Of a DNA stretch of 64,000 bases, positions 40,342-49,564 are shown piece after piece. Made by a program: the position numbers and the translations under genes. This stretch comes from Gammaproteobacteria bacterium LSUCC0057 (GTDB lineage Bacteria > Pseudomonadota > Gammaproteobacteria > Pseudomonadales > Porticoccaceae), in contig SPIA01000002.1 of NCBI GenBank assembly GCA_004535795.1, positions 244,736-308,735 of the forward strand, written 5' to 3'. Numbering within the stretch: the first letter of the stretch is position 1; each line of letters opens with the position of its first letter. The notes below the pieces were generated by a model that had not been told where the DNA came from, did not search any database, and saw only the letters and a list, made by a program, of their open reading frames with translations.

Positions 40342-41283
40342 ATGACCTTAACCGAACTGCGCTACATCGTCACCTTGGCTCACTGCCAACATTTTGGCCA
40401 GGCCGCTGAGCGCTGCCATGTCAGCCAGCCCACGCTGAGTATTGCCGTTAAAAAGCTCGAGAGCGAACTTGGCGTAGAGCTGTTCGAGCGCACCAAAAGT
40501 AGCGTGCGCGCCACCCCCACCGGCGAGCGCGTTATTGCCCAAGCCAACCGCGTTCTGGATGCCGCTGCGGCAATTAAAGATATCGCCAGCGAGGGCCACG
40601 ACCAGCTCAACCAGCCGCTGCAGGTGGGCGCTATTTTTACCATAGGGCCCTATCTGTTCCCCCATTTTATCCCCAAGTTGCAGGCCGCCGCACCGCAGAT
40701 GCCGCTGGTCATCGAAGAGGGTTATACCGCCACGTTGCGCAAGCGTTTGCGCAACGGCGAGGTCGATGTGATTGTCGTGGCACTGCCGTTTCACGAGCCC
40801 GATGTAGTGGTGCAGCCACTTTACAGCGAGCCGTTTGTGGTGCTGCTGCCGGCCCAACACCCGCTGGCTAGCTGCGCGGCGTTAACACCTGAGCAGCTGG
40901 CCGGTGAAAATCTGCTGCTGCTCGGCCAGGGGCACTGCTTTCGCGACCAGATACTCGAGACGCTGCCGGAGCTGGCGCCCAATCCAGCAGCGCTGGAGAC
41001 CGGCATCCACACCATGACCGAGGGCAGTTCGCTGGAGACGTTGCGGCATATGGTCGCCTCCGGCTTGGGGGTGACAATTCTGCCGCAGAGCGCCGCGCTC
41101 AACGAGAGCTACCGCAGTGGCGAGCTGGTCACCCGGCCCTTTGATGACAGCAGCGGCCGCATTCCCCAGCGCACCACCGCCTTGGCCTGGCGCGCCAGCT
41201 TTCCGCGCCACCGCGCCATCGATGCGCTGCGCAACGCCATCCTCGCCACCGATCTCGCCAAACAGCTCGGCGGCCAGCCGTAG
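40342..41283 (+). CDS. oxyR: LysR-family peroxide regulator OxyR, lacking Cys208
   Basis: 313 residues. The wHTH is LAHCQHFGQAAERCHVSQPT, LSIAVKKLESELGVELFER. The redox segment LLLLGQGHCFRDQILETLPE holds Cys199, the peroxidatic cysteine of OxyR, but codon 208 is CTG (Leu) where E. coli and Pseudomonas OxyR have the resolving cysteine. Downstream SSLETLRHMVASGLGVTILP is typical of OxyR. Other cysteines are at positions 15, 25 and about 180. Numbering matches E. coli without gaps in this stretch. It precedes recG with no gap between the TAG and the ATG, as oxyR-recG do in Pseudomonas. Confidence 0.9.
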   Translation: MTLTELRYIVTLAHCQHFGQAAERCHVSQPTLSIAVKKLESELGVELFERTKSSVRATPTGERVIAQANRVLDAAAAIKDIASEGHDQLNQPLQVGAIFTIGPYLFPHFIPKLQAAAPQMPLVIEEGYTATLRKRLRNGEVDVIVVALPFHEPDVVVQPLYSEPFVVLLPAQHPLASCAALTPEQLAGENLLLLGQGHCFRDQILETLPELAPNPAALETGIHTMTEGSSLETLRHMVASGLGVTILPQSAALNESYRSGELVTRPFDDSSGRIPQRTTALAWRASFPRHRAIDALRNAILATDLAKQLGGQP

Positions 41284-43419
41284 ATGACGACTAAAGGCAC
41301 CCTGTCACTGCGCAACACCAGCGGCGCCGCCACCGCAGCGCTGCAACCGGTGAGCGTGCTGCGCGGGGTCGGTCCGCAACTGGCCGCCAAGCTGGAGCAA
41401 TTTGGTCTGAAGACACTGCAAGACCTGCTCTTTCACTTGCCGCTGCGCTATATCGATCGCACTAAAATCAGCCCAATTGGCGGTCTGCAGCCCAACATGG
41501 AGGTTGTCATCGAGGGCGAGGTGCGCGCTGCCGATATCGTCTTCGGCCGCCGCCGCAGCCTGGTCTGCCGCTTACAAGACAGTACCGGTGTGGTGACGCT
41601 GCGCTTTTTTCACTTTAATCGTGCCCAACAGCAGCAGTTAACGGCGGGAGTCAAACTGCGCTGCTATGGTGAAGTACGCCGCGGCAGCGCCGGCTTGGAG
41701 CTCTACCATCCGGAGTACCAACTGCTCACCAGCACTGCGCCAGCGCCGCTAGAGCAGCGGCTGACGCCGATCTACCCAGCCAGCGAAGGCATCACCCAGC
41801 TGCGCTTGCGCGATCTCTGCCAACAGGCATTGCAGCGTCTAACCCAGCAGGACCACCCAGGGCGCGGCCTCGCCGACCTGCTGCCGGCAACGCTGCTCCC
41901 CGCCGCCAGCAGCCGCTATTCGCTATTGCAGGCACTCGAGCTGCTGCATCGCCCGCCCGCCACCACCGACCAGGGCCTGCTCAGCAGCGGTGAACACCCC
42001 GCCCAGCAGCGGCTGGTGATCGAAGAGCTGGTTGCCCAACAGCTGAGTATGTTGCAGCTGCGCGCGCGGGTGCAGAGCTACGCCGCACCGCCGCTGGCGG
42101 CCCAGCCACAGCTCTGCCAGCAGTTTAACGACCAGCTGCCATTTGCGCTGACCGCCGCGCAGCAGCGCGTGGTGGCAGAGATAGCCGCCGATTTAGCAGC
42201 GGCCAAACCGATGTTGCGGCTGTTGCAGGGCGATGTCGGCTCTGGCAAGACCGTAGTGGCGGCACTGGCGGCGCTGCAGGCGATTGGCAATGGTTACCAG
42301 GTGGCGCTGATGGCGCCAACCGAGATCCTCGCCGAACAGCACCGCGACACCCTCAGCAGCTGGTTGACGCCGCTCGGCATCCGCATCGGCTGGCTGAGTG
42401 GCAAACAGAAAGGGAAAGCGCGACAGCTGCAGATGGCCAGCGTCGCCGACGGCACTGCGCAGTTGGTGGTCGGCACACACGCACTGTTCCAAGAGGAGGT
42501 GGTGTTTGCCAAGTTGGGGCTGACCATCATCGACGAGCAGCACCGCTTTGGTGTCGAGCAGCGGCTTATCCTGCGGCGCAAAGGCTACGCTGGCAGCGTG
42601 CCGCACCAGCTCATCATGACCGCCACGCCGATACCGCGCACGCTGGCGATGAGCGCCTACGCCGACCTCGACTGCTCGGTGATCGACCAGCTGCCGCCAG
42701 GGCGCACCGCCGTGGAGACTCTGGCATTGGCCGAGCTGCGCCGCAGCGACGTCATGCAGCGGGTGCGCGCCGCCTGCCACGACGGCCGCCAAGCCTACTG
42801 GGTCTGCACACTCATTGAGGAGTCGGAGAGTCTGGCCGCCCAGGCCGCTGAAGCGACGGCCGCCGAGCTGCAGCTGCAGCTGCCGGAGCTGACCATCGGG
42901 CTGGTCCACGGGCGGCTCAAACCGAGCGAGAAGAGCGAGATTATGGCGCAGTTTAAGGCCGGCGAGATTGGCCTGCTGGTGGCCACCACAGTGATCGAGG
43001 TCGGCGTCGATGTCCCCAACGCGAGCCTGATGATAATTGAAAATGCCGAACGCCTCGGGCTGTCGCAATTGCACCAGCTGCGCGGTCGGGTCGGCCGCGG
43101 CAGCGCAGTGAGCCACTGCGTACTGCTCTATGCGCCGCCACTCGGACGCATCGCCGCCGAGCGACTGCGCACCATGCGCGCCACCAATGACGGCTTTGTC
43201 ATTGCCGAAAAAGATCTGCAACTGCGCGGCCCTGGCGAGCTGCTGGGGACTCGCCAGACCGGCGAGTTACAGCTGCGCATAGCCGACCTACAGCGCGACG
43301 GCCACCTGCTGCCCGAAGCCCGACGCGCCGCCGAACAGCTGCGCGAGCAGGCGCCGCAACTGGTCGAGCCGCTGCTGGCGCGCTGGATTGGCGACCGCCA
43401 CCGCTACGCCGACGCCTAG
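41284..43419 (+). CDS. recG: ATP-dependent DNA helicase RecG
   Basis: Branch migration enzyme that remodels stalled replication forks. 711 residues. An N-terminal wedge OB domain (IGGLQPNMEVVIEGEVRAAD) is followed by helicase domain 1, with Walker A LLQGDVGSGKTVVAALAAL, the DEQH box TIIDEQHRFGVEQ and MTATPIPRTLAMSAYADLD. Helicase domain 2 has VATTVIEVGVDVPNASLM, then LSQLHQLRGRVGRG. Its ATG directly follows the oxyR stop. Confidence 0.97.
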   Translation: MTTKGTLSLRNTSGAATAALQPVSVLRGVGPQLAAKLEQFGLKTLQDLLFHLPLRYIDRTKISPIGGLQPNMEVVIEGEVRAADIVFGRRRSLVCRLQDSTGVVTLRFFHFNRAQQQQLTAGVKLRCYGEVRRGSAGLELYHPEYQLLTSTAPAPLEQRLTPIYPASEGITQLRLRDLCQQALQRLTQQDHPGRGLADLLPATLLPAASSRYSLLQALELLHRPPATTDQGLLSSGEHPAQQRLVIEELVAQQLSMLQLRARVQSYAAPPLAAQPQLCQQFNDQLPFALTAAQQRVVAEIAADLAAAKPMLRLLQGDVGSGKTVVAALAALQAIGNGYQVALMAPTEILAEQHRDTLSSWLTPLGIRIGWLSGKQKGKARQLQMASVADGTAQLVVGTHALFQEEVVFAKLGLTIIDEQHRFGVEQRLILRRKGYAGSVPHQLIMTATPIPRTLAMSAYADLDCSVIDQLPPGRTAVETLALAELRRSDVMQRVRAACHDGRQAYWVCTLIEESESLAAQAAEATAAELQLQLPELTIGLVHGRLKPSEKSEIMAQFKAGEIGLLVATTVIEVGVDVPNASLMIIENAERLGLSQLHQLRGRVGRGSAVSHCVLLYAPPLGRIAAERLRTMRATNDGFVIAEKDLQLRGPGELLGTRQTGELQLRIADLQRDGHLLPEARRAAEQLREQAPQLVEPLLARWIGDRHRYADA

Positions 43420-43526
43420 CGCGGCAATATTTTCTCAGCCGAGCGTTGGCCTGGGTATAGAATACCGCTATCATTTGTCACTACACAAATAGCGGTTAAT
43501 CCCCACCCCTTCAGCTAGGTAGTTCT

Positions 43527-44207
43527 ATGGTCGCCAGCAACCCCTTTGCCCGTCTGTTTGGCACCTCGCCAATCAAACCATTACAGCTGCACATGGCCGC
43601 ATCAGTGCTCTGCGCCAGCAAACTCAACGCGTTTTTTGCCGCCGCTTTTGCCGATAACTGGGCGCTGGCTGAGGAGATCTTCGCCGAGATCTCGGCCGCT
43701 GAACACGAAGCCGACCGCATCAATAAAGAGTTCCGCATGAACATGCCCAAGAGCCTGTTTATGCCGGTCTCGCGCGGTGATCTGCTCTCTATCATCAGCA
43801 TTCAAGACGATATTGCCGACCAGGCGAAAGATATCGCCGGCATTATTCTCGGTCGCCAACTGCAAGTGCCGCCGCCGCTGCAGAAGAAATTTACCGCCTT
43901 TGTCGAAAACAGCGCACTGGCCTGCGACAAGGCTCTGGTCGCCGTCAACGAGCTCGACGAGCTACTCGAGACCGGCTTTACCGGACAGGAAGTGAAGTTA
44001 GTAGAGAAGCTCATTCGTGAGCTGGACAAGCAGGAGCAGCGCGTCGACAAGGGTGAAAAGAGCCTGCGTCACCGTCTTTTCGCACTGGAGAGCGACATGA
44101 ACCCGATTGATGCCATGTTTTTATACAGCACCATCGACAACATTGGCGCTCTCGCCGATCTCGCCAAGGCGATCGGCAACCGCCTTGAACTCTTAATGGC
44201 CAAGTAA
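43527..44207 (+). CDS. DUF47/TIGR00153 family PhoU-like protein
   Basis: 226 residues, all alpha-helical. MVASNPFARLFGTSPIKPLQ, AEHEADRINKEFRMNMPKSL and SRGDLLSIISIQDDIADQAK match DUF47, a PhoU relative with metal-binding E/D-rich helices. It is nearly always next to a PiT phosphate transporter and is thought to control it. pitA follows after 27 bp, so the two form an operon. Confidence 0.95.
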   Translation: MVASNPFARLFGTSPIKPLQLHMAASVLCASKLNAFFAAAFADNWALAEEIFAEISAAEHEADRINKEFRMNMPKSLFMPVSRGDLLSIISIQDDIADQAKDIAGIILGRQLQVPPPLQKKFTAFVENSALACDKALVAVNELDELLETGFTGQEVKLVEKLIRELDKQEQRVDKGEKSLRHRLFALESDMNPIDAMFLYSTIDNIGALADLAKAIGNRLELLMAK

Positions 44208-44234
44208 CACCGGCCAGACAGCGAAGAGGCAGCT

Positions 44235-45515
44235 ATGGAACTATTTACCACCTACGGCACAATTTTAATTGGCTTGGCCGCGCTGTTTGGGCTGTTTATG
44301 GCCTGGGGCATCGGTGCCAACGATGTCGCCAACGCCATGGGCACCTCAGTGGGCTCGCGCGCGCTAACGGTTAAACAAGCCATTTTAATTGCCATGGTGT
44401 TCGAGTTTGCCGGCGCTTATTTGGCCGGTGGCGAGGTGACGTCAACCATTCGCAAGGGCATTATTGACGCCGAAATTTTTGCCGATCACCCCGACGATCT
44501 CGTGTTCGGCATGATGTCGGCACTGCTGGCCGCCGGTATTTGGCTGGCGATTGCCAGCGCCAATGGCTGGCCGGTCTCGACCACCCACTCCATCGTCGGT
44601 GCGATCGTTGGCTTTGCCGCAGTCGGCGTCGATGTCGATGCCGTCAACTGGGGCAAGGTCGGCAATATCGTCGCCAGCTGGGTGGTGTCACCGATGCTCG
44701 CCGGCACCCTCTCTTACCTGCTTTTTCGCAGTGTCCAGCGGCTGATTCTTGACCACGACAACCCGTTTGAGCGCGCTAAACGCTACGTGCCGTTTTATAT
44801 GTTTTTGGTCGGTTTTTTAATCGCCATGGTGACCCTGCTCAAGGGGCTCAAGCATGTACTCAAAGATCACCAGTTAGCGCTCTCGTTTGGCGATAGTCTA
44901 TTAATTGCCTTAGTAGTCGGCATTGTCGTGGCGCTGTTTGGCAGCTACCTGCTAAGTCGCATCAAGCGCGACCAGAGCCTCGAAGGCAGCGACCGCTATG
45001 CCAACGTCGAGCGAGTGTTTGCCATTTTAATGGTCTTTACCGCCTGTGCCATGGCATTTGCGCACGGCTCCAACGATGTCGCCAACGCGGTCGGGCCGCT
45101 GGCAGCAGTGGTCAATGTGGTGCAGTCGGGCGGCTCGATCTCGGCCAAAGTGGCAATGCCGTCGTGGATTTTGCTGGTCGGCGGCCTCGGCATCGTGGTC
45201 GGGCTGGCCACCTACGGGGTCAAGGTGATGGGCACTATTGGCCGCAAGATCACCGAGCTGACCCCCAGCCGCGGCTTTGCTGCCGAGCTCGGCGCCGCTG
45301 CTACAGTGGTACTGGCTTCCGGCACTGGACTACCAATCTCCACCACTCACACGTTGGTCGGGGCAGTGCTTGGCGTCGGGCTGGCGCGCGGTATTGCCGC
45401 CCTCGACCTGCGGGTGATCGGTTCGATTCTCACCTCGTGGGTGGTGACGCTGCCGGCCGGCGCCGGCTTGGCGATCGTGTTTTTCTACCTACTCAGAGCG
45501 ATCTTCAGCGTCTAA
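44235..45515 (+). CDS. pitA: Low-affinity inorganic phosphate transporter, PiT family
   Basis: A membrane symporter of 426 residues with about ten helices and two inverted PiT signatures: GIGANDVANAMGTSVGSRAL and AHGSNDVANAVGPLAAVVNV. SANGWPVSTTHSIVGAIVG and SGTGLPISTTHTLVGAVLGV are the paired repeats. It is preceded by its DUF47 partner and overlaps by 27 bp the convergent acid phosphatase, suggesting a local phosphate uptake module. Confidence 0.95.
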   Translation: MELFTTYGTILIGLAALFGLFMAWGIGANDVANAMGTSVGSRALTVKQAILIAMVFEFAGAYLAGGEVTSTIRKGIIDAEIFADHPDDLVFGMMSALLAAGIWLAIASANGWPVSTTHSIVGAIVGFAAVGVDVDAVNWGKVGNIVASWVVSPMLAGTLSYLLFRSVQRLILDHDNPFERAKRYVPFYMFLVGFLIAMVTLLKGLKHVLKDHQLALSFGDSLLIALVVGIVVALFGSYLLSRIKRDQSLEGSDRYANVERVFAILMVFTACAMAFAHGSNDVANAVGPLAAVVNVVQSGGSISAKVAMPSWILLVGGLGIVVGLATYGVKVMGTIGRKITELTPSRGFAAELGAAATVVLASGTGLPISTTHTLVGAVLGVGLARGIAALDLRVIGSILTSWVVTLPAGAGLAIVFFYLLRAIFSV

Positions 45516-46280
45516 CTGGTCCCAATCGTCACAGTCTCTAGCGACTGGCGCGCTGGCCAATTCGCGTTTGGCGGCGGCGAGGTCGGCACTGAATTCGGCA
45601 CTGCTGTGCAGCGCTGCCACTACGGCGCTGCCGACCACACGTCCGGCACTGATATCGCTGGCCCAGTGGACATTGCACACCGCACGGCTCTCGCCGTACT
45701 GGTAGCCGCGCGCCAGCAGCTGGTCGCGGCGCTGTGGCAGCAGCTCACTGTAGATCAACGCCCACGCCCAGCCGATAGCGGTGTGGCCGGAGGGGTAGGA
45801 GCCGTCCTCGGCGAGATGCTGGCGTTCGCCCGGGGTGCAGATCGGTGCGCCATTCTCTTCAAACGGGCGGTCGCGGCGGTAGCGATTTTTGGCACTGTAG
45901 GTCGCCAAGCCGGCGTCGGCGAGGGTGCGCCGAGTCAGCTGGTAGAGATAGGGGGTGCGGCTCTCGCTGAGCTCGACGCCGAGCGCACAGCGAAAACTCT
46001 CCAGCGCTGCCGGGAACTGCAGCTGAGCATCGACGGCGGCGCGCTGCCAGCGCGGACTGCCCTGCAGTGCCAGCATCGACAGCGCCTGTTCGCGGTCACT
46101 GTGCGCTTGCGGCGAGTCGTAACGCGGCGCTGGCGGCAGCAGTGCGCCGGCATCGGGCAGCTGCTGCGGCGCTAGGTAACCGCGCAAAATCCCGGGGCGA
46201 ATCTCTTCCACCGGCGCCGGTGCCGCTGCCACCGGCAGCGCGGCAACGGTCAGCGCCAGCCCTGTGACGAGCCACTTCAT
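45489..46280 (-). CDS. Class A non-specific acid phosphatase (PAP2 family), secreted
   Basis: 263 residues. A signal peptide ([20 protein letters not shown]) is followed by the PAP2 signature in full: KNRYRRDRP (Kx6RP), [14 protein letters not shown] (PSGH) and [14 protein letters not shown] (SRx5HxxxD). This matches class A phosphatases such as PhoN, which release phosphate from organic monoesters in the periplasm. It sits beside pitA and could supply it. Its ATG overlaps the stop of fba by 4 bp, so it follows or is coupled with the glycolytic operon. Confidence 0.92.
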   Translation of the reverse strand: MKWLVTGLALTVAALPVAAAPAPVEEIRPGILRGYLAPQQLPDAGALLPPAPRYDSPQAHSDREQALSMLALQGSPRWQRAAVDAQLQFPAALESFRCALGVELSESRTPYLYQLTRRTLADAGLATYSAKNRYRRDRPFEENGAPICTPGERQHLAEDGSYPSGHTAIGWAWALIYSELLPQRRDQLLARGYQYGESRAVCNVHWASDISAGRVVGSAVVAALHSSAEFSADLAAAKRELASAPVARDCDDWDQLDAEDRSE

Positions 46281-47314
46281 GAGTAGAAGCTGACCATCGC
46301 CTCTAGGCTGAGCGGGCGTATTTTGTCGGCGTGGCCGGCAGAGCCAAAGGCGTTGTAGCGCTCGGCGCAGATCGCCTGCATGGCGTCGCTGGCGGCTTTG
46401 AAGTAGGCACGCGGGTCAAAGTTGCTGGGGTTTTCGGCGAGGTGGCGACGGATAGCGCCAGTCGAGGCGAGACGCAGATCGGTGTCGACATTGACCTTGC
46501 GCACACCGTGCTTAATACCCTGCTGAATCTGTTCAATCGGCACGCCGTAGGTCTCGGGGATCTCGCCACCGTACTGGTTGATAATCGCCAGCCACTCCTG
46601 CGGCACCGACGACGAGCCGTGCATCACCAGGTGGGTGTTGGGGATTTTTTTGTGAATGGCGGCGATGCGGTCGATGGCAAGAATGTCGCCGGTGGGTGGC
46701 CGGGTGAATTTATAGGCACCGTGCGAGGTACCGCAGGCAATCGCCAGCGCGTCGACGCCGGTCTGCTGAACAAAATCAATCGCCTCGTCGGGGTCGGTGA
46801 GCATCTGCTCGTGGCTGAGGGTGCCCTCGGCACCAATGCCGTCTTCTTCGCCAGCTTGACCGGTCTCCAGCGAACCGAGGCAACCGAGCTCGCCCTCGAC
46901 CGAGACACCACAGGCGTGAGCGTTCTCTACCACGCGGCGGGTGACGGCGACATTGTAGTCGTAACTGGTCGGCGTCTTGCCGTCTTCGCCGAGCGAGCCG
47001 TCCATCATCACCGAGGAGAAACCGAGCTGCATCGAGCGCTGGCAGACCGCCGCGCTGGTGCCGTGATCTTGGTGCATACAGACCGGGATGTGCGGCCACT
47101 CTTCAATCGCTGAACTGATCAGGCTGCGCAGAAAAGCGGCGCCGGCGTATTTGCGGGCACCGGCCGAGGCCTGCACGATCACCGGACTATTGGTCTGCTC
47201 GGCGGCTAACATAATGGCGCGCATCTGCTCGAGGTTGTTGACGTTGTAGGCGGGCACGCCGTAACCGTGCTCGGCGGCGTGGTCGAGAAGTTGTCGCAAT
47301 GAGATAAGAGCCAT
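46277..47314 (-). CDS. fba: Class II fructose-bisphosphate aldolase
   Basis: Zinc-dependent aldolase of glycolysis and gluconeogenesis. 345 residues of the long class IIB type found in Pseudomonas: [40 protein letters not shown] with Zn His, [20 protein letters not shown], and [19 protein letters not shown]. It is the fourth gene of tkt-epd-pgk-fba, 24 bp after pgk. Confidence 0.97.
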   Translation of the reverse strand: MALISLRQLLDHAAEHGYGVPAYNVNNLEQMRAIMLAAEQTNSPVIVQASAGARKYAGAAFLRSLISSAIEEWPHIPVCMHQDHGTSAAVCQRSMQLGFSSVMMDGSLGEDGKTPTSYDYNVAVTRRVVENAHACGVSVEGELGCLGSLETGQAGEEDGIGAEGTLSHEQMLTDPDEAIDFVQQTGVDALAIACGTSHGAYKFTRPPTGDILAIDRIAAIHKKIPNTHLVMHGSSSVPQEWLAIINQYGGEIPETYGVPIEQIQQGIKHGVRKVNVDTDLRLASTGAIRRHLAENPSNFDPRAYFKAASDAMQAICAERYNAFGSAGHADKIRPLSLEAMVSFYS

Positions 47315-47338
47315 CAGTCGGTTCCTTATGTAAGAGGG

Positions 47339-48511
47339 TTATTGGCTAGGCGGGTTGGCGCGCTGCTCAAGCACCGCCACGGCTGGCAGCGTTTTGCCTT
47401 CGACATACTCTAAAAATGCGCCGCCACCAGTCGATATGTAGGAGATCTGTTGGGCGATGTCATATTTGTCGACCGCTGCCAGCGTGTCGCCACCGCCGGC
47501 AATCGAGAAGGCGGCACTGGCGCCAATCGCTTTCGCCAACACTTCGGTGCCGCGGCCAAATTGGTCAAACTCAAAGACGCCGACCGGGCCGTTCCAGATA
47601 ATGGTGCCGGCATTGGCGAGCAGCTCGGCCAGCTCGGCCGCCGACTGAGGGCCGATATCGAAGATCATGTCGTCCGCGGCGACCGCGTCGCTGCTGATGG
47701 TGCGCGCCTGCGCCTGCTCGGAAAACTCACTGCCGACCACCACATCAACCGGCAGCGGAATGGCGGTCTTGGCCATCAGTGCCCGGGCGGTGTCGAGCAG
47801 CTCGTGCTCGCAGAGCGACTTGCCGACCGGTTTGCCGGCGGCCGCCAGAAAGGTGTTGGCGATGCCGCCACCAACAATCAGCTGGTCGCATTTTTCCGCC
47901 AATACCTCCAGCACCTGCAGCTTGGTCGACACCTTGGAGCCGCCGACGATCGCCACCAGCGGCCGCGCCGGGTTGGCCAACGCCTTCTCAAGCGCCGCCA
48001 ACTCGCCGGCCAACAGCGGCCCGGCACACGCCGCCGGGGCGTATTTTGCCACGCCGTGGGTGGAGGCCTGAGCGCGGTGGGCGGTGCCAAAGGCGTCCAT
48101 CACAAACAGATCGCAAAGGCTGGCGTAGGCTCTGGCCAGCTGCTCGTCGTCAGCTTTTTCGCCGGCGTTAAAACGTACGTTCTCGAGCAGAGCCACCTCA
48201 CCGTCGGCCAGCTCAACACCGCCGCGCCAGTCGTCGATCAACCGCACCGGTTGGCCGAGCAGCTGCGCCAGGTGCGCTGCCACCGGCGCCAGCGAGTAAA
48301 CCGCTTCCGGCTGACCCTCGGTCGGTCGGCCGAGATGGGACATTAACAACACCTTGGCGCCGGCGCTAACCGCCAACTTAATCGTTGGCAGCGCGGCGCG
48401 AATGCGCGCATCGCTGGTCACTGCGCCCTCTTTAATCGGCACATTGAGGTCCTCGCGGATCAGTAGGCGCTGTCCGCTCAGCTCAAAATCACTCATTAAC
48501 TTAACAGCCAT
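47339..48511 (-). CDS. pgk: Phosphoglycerate kinase
   Basis: 390 residues, the usual bacterial length. Seen: [53 protein letters not shown], and [24 protein letters not shown] lies 5 bp before the chosen ATG, preferred to a GTG two codons upstream. It lies 21 bp after epd and catalyses ATP formation from 1,3-bisphosphoglycerate. Confidence 0.98.
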   Translation of the reverse strand: MAVKLMSDFELSGQRLLIREDLNVPIKEGAVTSDARIRAALPTIKLAVSAGAKVLLMSHLGRPTEGQPEAVYSLAPVAAHLAQLLGQPVRLIDDWRGGVELADGEVALLENVRFNAGEKADDEQLARAYASLCDLFVMDAFGTAHRAQASTHGVAKYAPAACAGPLLAGELAALEKALANPARPLVAIVGGSKVSTKLQVLEVLAEKCDQLIVGGGIANTFLAAAGKPVGKSLCEHELLDTARALMAKTAIPLPVDVVVGSEFSEQAQARTISSDAVAADDMIFDIGPQSAAELAELLANAGTIIWNGPVGVFEFDQFGRGTEVLAKAIGASAAFSIAGGGDTLAAVDKYDIAQQISYISTGGGAFLEYVEGKTLPAVAVLEQRANPPSQ

Positions 48512-48532
48512 GGTCACTCCGTTAGGTAAAAA

Positions 48533-49564
48533 TTAGCTGGCCACCGGCAGCTGGTACCAGCTGCGGGCGGTGTCGAGCATACGGTTGGCGTAGCCCCATT
48601 CATTGTCGAACCAGATCAGTACCTTGGCGAGGCGCTGGCCACTGAGCCGGGTCTGGCCAGCGTCGACAATGCCGCTGCGCGGGTCGTGATTAAAATCGCA
48701 AGAGGCCAGCAGCTCTTCAGTGTAGCCGAGCACACCGCTATATTCGCCGCTAGCGGCGGCCGCCAACGCCGCATTAATCGAGGCCACGGTCGTGGTTTCG
48801 CCAAGTAGTACCGACAGGTCGATCGCCGATACGTTCATGGTCGGCACGCGCATCGCCTGCGCTTCAAAGCGACCGGCCAACGCCGGCATCAAACGGTCGA
48901 TGCCGCGCCCCAGCGAGGTGTCGACCGGGATGATCGAATGGATGGCGGCGCGGGTCTTGCGCAGATCGGTGGCGTGGTAGGCGTCGATTACCGGTTGGTC
49001 GTTCATCGCCGAGTGTATGGTGGTGATGACACCGCCCTCAACGCCGAACTGGCGCTGCAGCACATCGATCACAGGCACCACACAGTTGGTCGAACAGGAT
49101 GCCGCCGACACCACCCGCTGGCTTTCGCTGAGCGCGGCGAGCTGGTGGTGGTTGTAGCCGTAGACGATGGTGGCATCGACATCGGCCTCGGCCGGCTGCG
49201 AAAACAGCACCCGTTTAGCGCCGCTGGCCAGGTGCTGCTCGGCGGTGGCGCGGTCGGTGAAGCGGCCACTGCACTCGAGCACCATATCGACGCCGGCCGC
49301 CGACCAGTCGATTTCGCCGATCGCCTCGCAGTGGCTGACGACAATGCGATCACCATTGATCACCAAGGTGTCGTCGGTATAACTGACCTCGCCGGGAAAG
49401 CGGCCGTGAGTGGAGTCGTAGCGGGTCAGGTGCGCGATGGTGCGGCAGTCGGCCGGCTCGTTAATGGCGACCACCTGCAGCTGACTGCGCGCACCGGACT
49501 CGTAGAGCGCGCGCAGCAGCGAGCGACCGATGCGCCCGTATCCGTTGATCGCCAGGCGGATCAT
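48533..49564 (-). CDS. epd: D-erythrose-4-phosphate dehydrogenase
   Basis: 343 residues of the GAPDH fold. [20 protein letters not shown] binds NAD; the active site is [17 protein letters not shown]. Residues typical of Epd instead of GapA are [26 protein letters not shown] and [18 protein letters not shown]. Epd oxidises erythrose 4-phosphate for vitamin B6 synthesis. Position between tkt and pgk is conserved from E. coli to Pseudomonas. GapA activity cannot be excluded by sequence alone. The tkt stop is one base from its ATG. Confidence 0.93.
   Translation of the reverse strand: MIRLAINGYGRIGRSLLRALYESGARSQLQVVAINEPADCRTIAHLTRYDSTHGRFPGEVSYTDDTLVINGDRIVVSHCEAIGEIDWSAAGVDMVLECSGRFTDRATAEQHLASGAKRVLFSQPAEADVDATIVYGYNHHQLAALSESQRVVSAASCSTNCVVPVIDVLQRQFGVEGGVITTIHSAMNDQPVIDAYHATDLRKTRAAIHSIIPVDTSLGRGIDRLMPALAGRFEAQAMRVPTMNVSAIDLSVLLGETTTVASINAALAAAASGEYSGVLGYTEELLASCDFNHDPRSGIVDAGQTRLSGQRLAKVLIWFDNEWGYANRMLDTARSWYQLPVAS

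Noticed and set aside
42193-43221. 342-codon open frame on the reverse strand
   Set aside because: Antisense to the helicase core of recG, which has all its motifs. No ribosome-binding site or family resemblance.
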